The translations under genes were made by a program, and so were the position numbers. Positions 1 through 6,267 of a stretch of 6,344 nt of DNA are shown here, one piece after another. A model generated the notes under the pieces. It did no database searches and was not told the DNA's origin. It saw nothing but the letters and a program-made list of their open reading frames with translations. Numbering within the stretch: position 1 is the stretch's first letter; each line of letters starts with the position of its first letter. The stretch is taken from positions 1 to 6,344 of the forward strand of contig CAMOFU010000146.1 in NCBI GenBank assembly GCA_946613705.1, in the 5' to 3' direction. This DNA comes from an uncultured Clostridia bacterium (GTDB lineage: Bacteria; Bacillota; Clostridia; Oscillospirales; Ruminococcaceae).

Positions 1-292
1 GCTCGGAAGCATTTACAGGAACCAGCTCATAGCTCTCGGGATCCATAAAGTAATAAAGATCGCCGTCATTATAGGAATACTCCATATCCTTTCTCTCAAC
101 AAAAGCTGTAGGGAACTTTGCGGTAGGATTGTAGGTCTTTTCAACCACGGAGCCTGAGATAACGTTCTTTACCTTAGCTCTTACGAATGCAGCGCCCTTA
201 CCGGGCTTAACGTGCTGGAACTCAACGATCTGCATTACGTTGCCGTCCTCCTCGAAAGTTACGCCGTTTCTGAAATCACCCGCAGTTATCAT
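1..292 (-). CDS. efp: Elongation factor P, N-terminal part (cut by window start)
   Basis: EF-P binds the ribosome between the P and E sites and relieves stalling at runs of proline. The visible 97 residues begin MITAGDFRNG and cover the KOW-like first domain (about residues 1-64) and the start of the first OB domain. The tip loop reads HVKPGKGAAF, which puts the modifiable lysine at position 32, as in Bacillus subtilis EF-P. The modification itself cannot be judged from this window. The ATG at 292 has a GGAGG site at 305-301 with 8 nt spacing, so the start is firm. The gene lies downstream of aroQ and the Xaa-Pro peptidase, a common Firmicute order, but a 161-nt gap and its own promoter separate it. 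The C-terminal half lies outside the window. No frame break is visible. The identity is close to certain. Confidence 0.96.
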   Translation of the reverse strand, partial: MITAGDFRNGVTFEEDGNVMQIVEFQHVKPGKGAAFVRAKVKNVISGSVVEKTYNPTAKFPTAFVERKDMEYSYNDGDLYYFMDPESYELVPVNASE

Positions 293-371
293 ATATTATA
301 CCTCCATTATTTTATTGGGCAGATGCCCTGTGATATATGCACACAAATGTACAGAAATACCCTTACCATAT

Positions 372-400
372 ATTTTACCTTATTTCAATACATTTTGCAA
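372..400 (-). promoter_or_regulatory. Sigma-A type promoter for efp
   Basis: On the minus strand a -35 TTGCAA (400-395) and a -10 TAAAAT (377-372) are separated by exactly 17 nt. This sits in an A/T-rich gap between the peptidase stop and efp. Transcription would start near 365 and give a leader of about 73 nt. The leader contains a short inverted repeat (GGGC, 4-nt loop, GCCC, at 328-317) about 12 nt before the ribosome binding site; it is too small to call a regulator. I see no convincing terminator after the peptidase gene, so efp may also receive read-through. The promoter is inferred from sequence only. Confidence 0.7.
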
Positions 401-453
401 GTGTTTTTATAGTATTTTTGCTTTCATTAATAATTTATTTACACTTCAAGCAG

Positions 454-1527
454 CTACAGTATGATAAGCTCCTTGGGTGCATTGGTCATATTGAAGCAGC
501 CCTCTTCGCGGACTACGACAAAGTCCTCGATGCGCACGCCGAATTTATCGGGCAGATATATCCCGGGCTCCACTGTAACGACCATATCGGGTGCAAGCAC
601 CTCGGCGCTTGACGGTGAAGCGAACGGTGTCTCGTGGATATCCATTCCGACCCCGTGGCCGAGAGAGTGGCCGAAATACTCGCCGTAGCCTGCATCGGCG
701 ATCACCTTTCTTGCGACGGCATCGAGCTCACAGCCCTTGATGCCCTCTTTCACGGCAGCAATACCCGCAAGCTGCGCCTCGAGTACGATACCGTAAACCC
801 TTCTCATCTCATCGGTCGGCTCGCCGACGCATACTGTTCTTGTCATATCGCTGTGGTAGCCGTTCACTATCGCGCCAAAGTCCATCAGCACGAAGTCGCC
901 CTTCTTAACGGCGCTCTCACCCGGGACACCGTGGGGCATAGATGTGTTCCTGCCCGTGAGCGCGATCGTATCGAAGGACAGAGCCTCGGCACCGTGGGAG
1001 AGCATATAGAAGTCAAGTTCAAGCTGTATCTGCTTTTCGGTCCTGCCCTCGCTTATATAATCGAGCATATGGGCAAACCCGTCCTCAGCGATACGCTGGG
1101 CGGCTATCATAGACTCTATCTCCTCGCCGCGCTTGACGGCTCTTATCGACCTGATAGTTTCTGCAAGCTCATCGGAATCGTCTATCTCGCAGTTTATCTT
1201 GCCGGCGAGGGCGTGCAGCCGTTCAACGGTGGTATTCGCCGTGTTGACCGAGACTTTAACTGCCTCATGCTTTGCGATAAGCTCGTTGATCTGCTTATAG
1301 AGTGCCTTTTGCAGCAGCACCTCACAGCTTGTGACGGTCTTCTGCGCTTTCTCGATATAGCGCGCATCTATAATGAGATAAGCCGCATCGCTGAACACCA
1401 CAAGCGTGCCGTCGCTGGACTTCATGCCTGTGAAATAGCGGCGGTCGGTATCATCGGTGATGATCGCGCAGTCGGTAAAGGTGCCGATCTCGCTCATCAG
1501 CATATACAGCGGAGAAAATTCATTCAT
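454..1527 (-). CDS. pepP: Xaa-Pro aminopeptidase, M24B metallopeptidase family
   Basis: Cytosolic two-metal peptidase expected to remove an N-terminal residue that precedes proline. From the chosen start it has 357 residues, close to the roughly 353 of B. subtilis YqhT. The N-terminal creatinase/prolidase-like domain (about 1-125) has RRYFTGM and a conserved DARY. The C-terminal pita-bread domain (about 130-357) has all five expected metal ligands: D216 (LMDFGA), D227 (HSDMTRT), H291 (LGHGVG), E320 (TVEPGIY) and E334 (RIEDF). It also has the second-shell histidines H199, H287 and H298. A longer frame begins at 1560, but that start lies inside aroQ with no ribosome site. The ATG at 1527 has GGGAG at 1541-1537 with 9 nt spacing and overlaps the aroQ stop by 8 nt, so translational coupling is likely. 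Prolidase is the alternative; sequence alone does not settle dipeptide against longer substrates. Confidence 0.92.
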   Translation of the reverse strand: MNEFSPLYMLMSEIGTFTDCAIITDDTDRRYFTGMKSSDGTLVVFSDAAYLIIDARYIEKAQKTVTSCEVLLQKALYKQINELIAKHEAVKVSVNTANTTVERLHALAGKINCEIDDSDELAETIRSIRAVKRGEEIESMIAAQRIAEDGFAHMLDYISEGRTEKQIQLELDFYMLSHGAEALSFDTIALTGRNTSMPHGVPGESAVKKGDFVLMDFGAIVNGYHSDMTRTVCVGEPTDEMRRVYGIVLEAQLAGIAAVKEGIKGCELDAVARKVIADAGYGEYFGHSLGHGVGMDIHETPFASPSSAEVLAPDMVVTVEPGIYLPDKFGVRIEDFVVVREEGCFNMTNAPKELIIL

Positions 1528-1969
1528 TCGTATCATCTCCCAGAATATATTCAAGTGCATCTACTGCAAGAAAATAGCTTCTTTTGCCGAAGCCCGCGAT
1601 CTGACCAACGCATACGGGAGCGATGACCGATTTGTGCCTGAATTCATCCCTTGCATGGATATTGCTCAGGTGGACCTCGATCACGGGTATCCTGATAGCA
1701 GCGATAGCATCTCTTATCGCATAGCTGTAATGGGTATAAGCACCCGCATTCAGTATCACCGCATCAAAGGACTTCCTTGCAAGGTGCAGCTCGTCGATGA
1801 TCTCGCCCTCATGGTTGGACTGGAAGATCTCGCAGTGCATACCCTTTTCCAGTGCAAGCGCGGTTATCTCATCGTTGATGCTGTCGAAGTTATCGGTGCC
1901 GTAAACGCCCGGTTCACGCTCTCCAAGCAGATTAAGGTTCGGACCGTGTATAACAAGTATTTTTTTCAT
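1520..1969 (-). CDS. aroQ: 3-dehydroquinate dehydratase, type II
   Basis: Catalyses 3-dehydroquinate to 3-dehydroshikimate, the third step of the shikimate pathway to aromatic amino acids; type II enzymes are dodecamers with a flavodoxin-like fold. The 149-residue length is typical. It opens with MKKILVIHGPNLNLLG and has all the catalytic positions known from the Mycobacterium tuberculosis enzyme, each shifted by one: R18, Y23, N74 (NAGAYTH, where many homologues have NPGAYTH), H80, H100 (EVHLSN) and R111 (EFRHKS). The QSNHEGE motif is also present (residues 50-56). The ATG at 1969 shares ATGA with the stop of the preceding gene. A G-rich site (GGGGG, 1983-1979) lies 9 nt upstream, inside that gene. 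It is the only shikimate gene here, so the pathway is otherwise encoded elsewhere. Confidence 0.96.
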   Translation of the reverse strand: MKKILVIHGPNLNLLGEREPGVYGTDNFDSINDEITALALEKGMHCEIFQSNHEGEIIDELHLARKSFDAVILNAGAYTHYSYAIRDAIAAIRIPVIEVHLSNIHARDEFRHKSVIAPVCVGQIAGFGKRSYFLAVDALEYILGDDTNE

Positions 1970-2844
1970 AGGACTGTTCCCCCTGACTCATCTAAGACTG
2001 ACAAATAATATTTCTTCATTGTGAGTGCGTCCTCGGTCTGTGTGCCTGCGCTCTCACAGATAAAGGTAGGTGCAAGCTGCTTCTTGGCAATAAGCTCCAT
2101 AAGCGGTTCAAAGTCGGGGCCGAAGCCCTCGTTCTCATCAAAGGTGAGGTGCTTTTTCTCCCCACCAGGGACGGTAAACATGATCTTTGAAAAGTGGCTG
2201 TGGAACCGTTTCAGTCTGTCGCTCCCGAGCATATTCCCGATATCATCGAGTATCCTCTCATACTCCGCCCTGCCCTTGATCTCGCCGAACCCGCGTGCAT
2301 TGAGGTGCCCGAAATCGACGCAGGGCAGAAAACTGTCATCAAGGCGGCAGAGCTCAAGCACCTCATGCAGATCGCCGAGCTGATTCACCTTTCCCATAGT
2401 CTCGGGGCAGAACACGATATGCCCGTAGCCTCTCTCGACTGCTTCTGCTCTGGCACGCAGCAGCGTATCCTTTGCAAGCTCGAGTGCATCACTGCGGCTG
2501 AGCTTTGCGCATGAGCCGCTGTGGATAACTATTCTCTCCGCTCCCAATCTGTCGGCAGCATCACAGGACTGCAATATGTAGCTGATGCTGTTATCACGCT
2601 TTTCCTTTTCAACGCTCGAAAGCGAGATGAAATAGGGAGCGTGCAGCGAAAGCGTTATGCCGTGCTTATCAGCTTCGGCGCGAAGCCCTGCTGCAAGCTC
2701 GTCACTGACTCTCACTCCCCTGCCGCACTGATACTCGTAATGGTCGAGCCCTATCTCGGCAAGGTAAGCGGGAGCTTTGAGCGCAGACCTGTACTTAGCC
2801 GAAAAGCTGTCGGAATTGCCCGCGGGGCCGAACCGCGCCCTCAT
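1966..2844 (-). CDS. Endonuclease IV-like TIM-barrel protein (AP endonuclease family 2)
   Basis: Its 292 residues match the size of endonuclease IV (285 in E. coli), a zinc enzyme that nicks DNA at abasic sites. The motifs run in the right order: H68 (LHAPYF), H108 (VIHSG), E148 (CPETMG), D177 and H180 (CVDFGH), H215 (FHSHFSK), H232 (KKHLTF) and E264 (ICESAG). These correspond to E. coli ligands H69, H109, E145, D179, H182, H216, H231 and E261. The exception is the usual DRH, which reads KKH here (230-232), so the Asp ligand of the third zinc is a lysine. The protein may be a true but divergent AP endonuclease, or a relative in the same fold family such as a sugar isomerase. The ATG at 2844 overlaps the yqeG stop as ATGA, with GGGG 6 nt upstream. 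It shares a transcript with yqeG and aroQ. Family membership is solid; DNA repair activity is inferred. Confidence 0.85.
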   Translation of the reverse strand: MRARFGPAGNSDSFSAKYRSALKAPAYLAEIGLDHYEYQCGRGVRVSDELAAGLRAEADKHGITLSLHAPYFISLSSVEKEKRDNSISYILQSCDAADRLGAERIVIHSGSCAKLSRSDALELAKDTLLRARAEAVERGYGHIVFCPETMGKVNQLGDLHEVLELCRLDDSFLPCVDFGHLNARGFGEIKGRAEYERILDDIGNMLGSDRLKRFHSHFSKIMFTVPGGEKKHLTFDENEGFGPDFEPLMELIAKKQLAPTFICESAGTQTEDALTMKKYYLSVLDESGGTVL

Positions 2845-3335
2845 TTTGCACCCCTCGGCTTTTTTGGCAGAAAGGGCTTTTCGCAGGCTCTCTTGAACCG
2901 AAACGGCAGGCTTGTTTCGGGCTCTATCGGGAAAACGAATATCGACCTTATCCCTTTCAGATTAGAGCCCAGCACATCGGTAAATATCTGATCTCCGACT
3001 GCGGCAACATTTCTCTTATCAAGCCCCATACGCTTTATGGCGCGCGTATACCCGAAGGTGAGCGGCTTTTTGCCCTCTGCTTCAAATTCAAGCCCCAGCT
3101 GCTCTGCAAACGGTGTGACCCTCGGCGGATGATTATTTGAAACTATCATCAGCTTTATGCCCGCCCTCTTCATAGTATCGAGCCAGTCAAGGCTCGACTG
3201 CGGCGGTACCGGATTGTTATGCGTGGTAAGCGTATTATCAAGATCGAGTATCAGCCCGCGGATATGCTTCCTTTTCAGGAACTCGGGCGTTACTTCGCCG
3301 ACCTTGTCAAACACATATGTCGGTCTGAAAAACAT
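2841..3335 (-). CDS. yqeG: YqeG family HAD (subfamily IIIA) phosphatase
   Basis: Predicted HAD-superfamily phosphatase of 164 residues, near the 172 of B. subtilis YqeG; the physiological substrate is not known to me. HAD motif I is DLDNT with nucleophile D31 and acid D33. Motif II is VSNN with S66. The motif III lysine is K89 or K90 (EGKKPL). Motif IV is GDQIFTD with D115 and D120. The frame is open back to 3389, but those extra 18 codons would be read from inside a terminator hairpin. The ATG at 3335 has a strong AAGGAG (3347-3342) with 6 nt spacing and gives the usual short N-terminus (MFFRPTYVFDKV). It follows rpsU after 57 nt and overlaps the next gene by 4 nt. Expression probably depends on read-through past the terminator. 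Confidence 0.93.
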   Translation of the reverse strand: MFFRPTYVFDKVGEVTPEFLKRKHIRGLILDLDNTLTTHNNPVPPQSSLDWLDTMKRAGIKLMIVSNNHPPRVTPFAEQLGLEFEAEGKKPLTFGYTRAIKRMGLDKRNVAAVGDQIFTDVLGSNLKGIRSIFVFPIEPETSLPFRFKRACEKPFLPKKPRGAK

Positions 3336-3347
3336 AGCTTTCTCCTT

Positions 3348-3386
3348 AAAAGAAAAAGCGGACATAAACAAATGCCCGCCTTTTTT
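3348..3386 (-). terminator. Intrinsic terminator/attenuator between rpsU and yqeG
   Basis: On the minus strand an A-run leads into a left arm (3386-3372) that pairs with a right arm (3365-3353) around a 6-nt loop TTGTTT. The GC-rich core is GCGGGCAT against ATGTCCGC, with one bulged G and one G-T pair, and the flanking A and T runs extend it. TTTTTCTTTT follows at 3357-3348. The hairpin is 6 nt after the rpsU stop and ends exactly where the AAGGAG of yqeG begins. I see no promoter between it and yqeG, so it probably lowers, but does not abolish, transcription of the four downstream genes. Confidence 0.85.
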
Positions 3387-3392
3387 CAATAA

Positions 3393-3566
3393 TCAATATT
3401 TGCGCTTACGAGCAGCTTCGGACTTCTTCTTGCGACGTACCGAAGGCTTTTCGTAGTGCTCTCTCTTACGAACCTCTGCGATAACGCCGTCCTTAGCGCA
3501 AGATCTCTTAAATCTTTTAAGAGCTGTATCCAGAGTCTCGTTTTTACCAACACGGATTTCTGCCAT
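3393..3566 (-). CDS. rpsU: 30S ribosomal protein S21
   Basis: Small basic protein of the 30S subunit, located near the anti-Shine-Dalgarno end of 16S rRNA and involved in initiation. The 57 residues start MAEIRVGKNETLDTALKRF, contain the usual RSCAKDG turn, and end in a highly basic tail with RRKKKSEAARKRKY. This is the full normal length for Firmicute S21. Its small size means a 60-residue cutoff would miss it. The ATG at 3566 has a GGAGG at 3580-3576 with 9 nt spacing. A consensus promoter and a long leader precede it and a terminator follows at once, which fits a strongly expressed, mainly monocistronic ribosomal gene with some read-through into yqeG. Confidence 0.97.
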   Translation of the reverse strand: MAEIRVGKNETLDTALKRFKRSCAKDGVIAEVRKREHYEKPSVRRKKKSEAARKRKY

Positions 3567-3737
3567 TGATCTTTCCCTCCCTTTGCCACCTTTGACAGAG
3601 GCAATCTATCGGCTCAGCACGACATCAGGTGAATAGTGAAGGCAGTCTGCCAATGCAAACTCTGAACGAAAGACGTTCCGCAGCCCTTTGGGCTTCTCTG
3701 TCATTCATCGTACTGATATTATGCCAATATGATTACA
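3567..3737 (-). promoter_or_regulatory. Long 5' leader of rpsU with small hairpins
   Basis: The predicted transcript start near 3737 gives an untranslated leader of about 171 nt, long for a 57-codon gene. It holds three local inverted repeats: AGCCC/GGGCT with a 3-nt loop (3694-3682), GAACG/CGTTC with a 5-nt loop (3678-3664), and GGCA/TGCC with a 3-nt loop (3651-3641). A TGCC/GGCA pair can also form between the 3597 region and the region just before the ribosome site. Many ribosomal protein genes are autoregulated through such leaders. I do not recognise this one as a known leader family, and no terminator is visible inside it. A regulatory role is inferred. Confidence 0.4.
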
Positions 3738-3743
3738 GATAAC

Positions 3744-3772
3744 ATTATACTATAACAAGCCGCAAATGTCAA
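3744..3772 (-). promoter_or_regulatory. Consensus sigma-A promoter of rpsU
   Basis: A perfect -35 TTGACA (3772-3767) and a perfect -10 TATAAT (3749-3744) are separated by 17 nt on the minus strand. Runs of A and T at about 3784-3803 lie upstream and could add an UP-like effect, though they are rather far away. Transcription should begin near 3737. This is the strongest promoter in the window. It serves rpsU and, through the leaky terminator, probably also yqeG, the endonuclease IV-like gene, aroQ and the peptidase. Confidence 0.9.
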
Positions 3773-3808
3773 GGGATTTCCAAGAATTTTTTTAAAAAAC
3801 TTTAAATG

Positions 3809-3843
3809 AAATAACGAAAATTGACAAAATACATCAATTATTT
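3809..3843 (-). terminator. Weak candidate terminator at the end of leuS
   Basis: On the minus strand AAATAATTGA, which includes the leuS stop codon, can pair with TCAA plus a separated TTATTT, leaving an unpaired TTTTCG-like bulge. The stem is almost all A/T and no clean U-run follows. It is the only hairpin between leuS and the rpsU promoter. It may help end the leuS transcript, but it could also be chance in A/T-rich DNA. Confidence 0.25.
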
Positions 3844-6267
3844 TGCAACTATATTTACAAGTCTGCCCTTAACATATATTTCCTTGACTATATTCTTGCC
3901 CTCGACCGCTTTGGCGACCGTTTCATCGGCCTTAGCGAGCGAGACAGCCTCTTCCTGCCCGATATCGGCGGGAACGTTCAGCTTTGCCTTGAGCTTGCCG
4001 TTGACCTGAACGACTATCTCGATCGTATCCTCCACGAGCTCGGCCTCATCATAGGTCGGCCAGCTCTCGTAAGCGATCGTTTCGCTGTGACCGAGAATGC
4101 TCCAGATCTCCTCACCTATATGCGGTGTGATGCAGGAGAGCATCTTGATAAAGCCCTCGGCATATTCTCTCGGGCAGCTTTCCTTCTTATACAGCGCATT
4201 TACGAAGATCATCATTTGTGCGATGGCGGTATTGAAAGCAAGCTGCTCAAAATCATCGGTGACCTTTTTGACTGTCTGATTGTACACCTTTGCAAGCGAC
4301 TTATCGTTATCCTCGGTTATATTCGAGGGCTCGGTGAAGAAGTTCCAGACGCGGTTGAGGAACTTCTTAGCGCCCTCGACACCGCTCTGGCTCCAGGGCT
4401 TGCTGACCTCGAGGGGGCCCATGAACATTTCATAAAGTCTGAGCGTATCGGCACCGTAGTTCTTGACGATATCGGAGGGATTTACAACGAACTCGGGGAA
4501 GCGTTTGCCCATCTTGATACCGTTCTCGCCGAGGATCATACCCTGATGAACGAGCTTCTTGAACGGCTCCTTGGTCGGAGCAAGCCCCTTGTCGAACAGG
4601 TACCTGTTCCAGATACGCGAATATATCAGGTGGCCGACTGCGTGCTCGGGGCCGCCTATGTAAAGATCGACAGGCATCCAGTGCTTGAGCAGCTCGTAGT
4701 TGGCGAACTCCTTATCGTTATCGGGGTCGATATATCTGAAGTAATACCAGCTTGAGCCTGCGCTTCCGGGCATCGTTGAGGTCTCGCGGGTACCCTTGAT
4801 GCCGTTACGGTCATACTTCTTCCACTCTGTCGCATTTTCAAGAGGAGCCTTGCCGTTCTTGCCCTTGTAGTCATCAAGCTCGGGAAGGATAAGCGGCAGC
4901 TCGCTGTCGTCGAGGACGTGTATCTCGCCGTCATCGCCGTGAACGACCGGCACGGGCTCGCCCCAGTAACGCTGGCGGGCGAATATCCACTCACGGAAAT
5001 GGTAGTTAACAGTTCTCTTGGCTACGCCCATTTTTTCGAGCTTGACGGTGATAGCCTCCTTAGCCTCCTCGACTGTCATGCCCGTGAACTCCTCGGAATT
5101 GATAAGCTTATAGCCCTTGCCGAGATACTCGGTCTTTTCCATAGCAGCCTCGGACACATCAATATGCCCGTCCTTGCCGTCAATGACCTGTATCATATCT
5201 ATGTTATGAGCGACAGCATACTCAAAGTCTCTCTGGTCGTGGCTCGGTACAGCCATAACAGCGCCCGTGCCGTAGCTGGCAAGCACGAAGTCGCCGATGA
5301 ACACTCTGACCTCCTTGCCGTTTACGGGATTTATACAGGAAATGCCTTTGAGCTCGCAGCCGGATTTTGTCTTGTTGAGCTCGGTGCGGTCCATGTCGTT
5401 CTTCTTCTTGGTCTCGTCGATATATGCCTGCACCTCTTCGCGGTTCTCGACTCTGTCGAGCAGGCTCTCGGTGATATCGCCGTCGGGAGCAAGCACCATG
5501 AAGGTGATACCGTAGATAGTCTCGATACAGGTAGTGAATATAGAGAACTTACCTCCGCCCACGATCTCGAACTCGACCTCCACACCGGTAGATTTGCCTA
5601 TCCAGTTGCGCTGCATCTGCTTGGTGGATTCGGGCCAGTCTACCTCTTCAAGCCCCTCGAGCAGCTTCTCTGCAAAGGCGGGCTGATTGATGACCCACTG
5701 CTTCATATTCTTTCTGACTACGGGATAGCCGCCGCGCTCGGACTTGCCGTCGATGACCTCATCGTTCGAGAGCACGGTGCCCAGCTCCTCGCACCAGTTT
5801 ACGGGCATATCGATATACTTAGCATAGCCGTCGAGATAGAGCTGCTTGAATATCCACTGAGTCCACTTATAGAACTTGGGGTCAGATGTAGCGACCATTT
5901 TTGACCAGTCGTAATCAAAGCCCAGCTCCCTGAGCTGCTTGGAGAACGTTTCGATATTCTTCTGAGTGAAGCCGTTCGGGTGGTTGCCCGTGGTGACAGC
6001 ATACTGCTCGGCGGGCAGACCGAAGGAATCGTAGCCCATCGGATGAAGGACATTATACCCCTGCATACGCTTCATACGGGAAACGATATCCGTGGCGGTA
6101 TAGCCCTCGGGGTGACCTGCGTGCAGACCCACTCCCGAAGGATACGGGAACATATCAAGAGCATAGAACTTGGGCTTAGAGAAATCCCAGACATCGGTCT
6201 TGAAGGTCTCATGCTCCTCCCAGTACTTCTGCCACTTCTTTTCAACATTACTGAAATCGTACTTCAT
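3838..6267 (-). CDS. leuS: Leucyl-tRNA synthetase (LeuRS)
   Basis: Class I synthetase that charges tRNA-Leu with leucine in the cytosol. The complete 809-residue protein matches the bacterial length (about 804 in B. subtilis). In order it shows the HIGH motif as HAGH (49-52), the tRNA-recognition stretch around WCEELGTVL, the CP1 editing domain (about 220-415) with GTGAVMAVPSHDQRD (D344, D347), the catalytic-core return at FARQRYWGEPVP, the second signature as KMGKR (585-589), an anticodon-binding helical domain (about 640-760) and a C-terminal domain ending in LVNIVAK. Two motifs are unusual: KMGKR instead of KMSKS, and TTCIET (245-250) where the editing site normally has TTRPDT. The ATG at 6276 touches the ribosome site, while the ATG at 6267 has AAGGA (6281-6277) with 9 nt spacing and is preferred. 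Identity is certain; editing capacity is open. Confidence 0.96.
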   Translation of the reverse strand: MKYDFSNVEKKWQKYWEEHETFKTDVWDFSKPKFYALDMFPYPSGVGLHAGHPEGYTATDIVSRMKRMQGYNVLHPMGYDSFGLPAEQYAVTTGNHPNGFTQKNIETFSKQLRELGFDYDWSKMVATSDPKFYKWTQWIFKQLYLDGYAKYIDMPVNWCEELGTVLSNDEVIDGKSERGGYPVVRKNMKQWVINQPAFAEKLLEGLEEVDWPESTKQMQRNWIGKSTGVEVEFEIVGGGKFSIFTTCIETIYGITFMVLAPDGDITESLLDRVENREEVQAYIDETKKKNDMDRTELNKTKSGCELKGISCINPVNGKEVRVFIGDFVLASYGTGAVMAVPSHDQRDFEYAVAHNIDMIQVIDGKDGHIDVSEAAMEKTEYLGKGYKLINSEEFTGMTVEEAKEAITVKLEKMGVAKRTVNYHFREWIFARQRYWGEPVPVVHGDDGEIHVLDDSELPLILPELDDYKGKNGKAPLENATEWKKYDRNGIKGTRETSTMPGSAGSSWYYFRYIDPDNDKEFANYELLKHWMPVDLYIGGPEHAVGHLIYSRIWNRYLFDKGLAPTKEPFKKLVHQGMILGENGIKMGKRFPEFVVNPSDIVKNYGADTLRLYEMFMGPLEVSKPWSQSGVEGAKKFLNRVWNFFTEPSNITEDNDKSLAKVYNQTVKKVTDDFEQLAFNTAIAQMMIFVNALYKKESCPREYAEGFIKMLSCITPHIGEEIWSILGHSETIAYESWPTYDEAELVEDTIEIVVQVNGKLKAKLNVPADIGQEEAVSLAKADETVAKAVEGKNIVKEIYVKGRLVNIVAK

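Noticed and set aside
295..300. TATAAT on the minus strand just before the efp start
   Set aside because: It lies between the ribosome site and the ATG, so a transcript from it would have no leader or would lose the start; chance in A/T-rich DNA.
634..1626. Plus-strand open frame of 330 codons opposite the peptidase gene
   Set aside because: It is a shadow of the M24B peptidase and the end of aroQ, both of which have complete catalytic motifs on the minus strand.
3336..3389. Extended yqeG start at 3389
   Set aside because: The extra 18 codons fall within the terminator hairpin and its T-run, there is no ribosome site before 3389, and the ATG at 3335 has an excellent one.
3386..3604. 72-codon minus-strand frame over rpsU
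   Set aside because: It is out of frame with S21, covers the same DNA and has no family resemblance; the S21 frame has full-length conservation and a good ribosome site.
4918..5904. Plus-strand open frame of 328 codons opposite leuS
   Set aside because: It lies wholly within leuS in antisense, its translation matches no family I know, and long antisense frames are expected here because leuS codon use avoids stops on the opposite strand. It also lacks a ribosome site.
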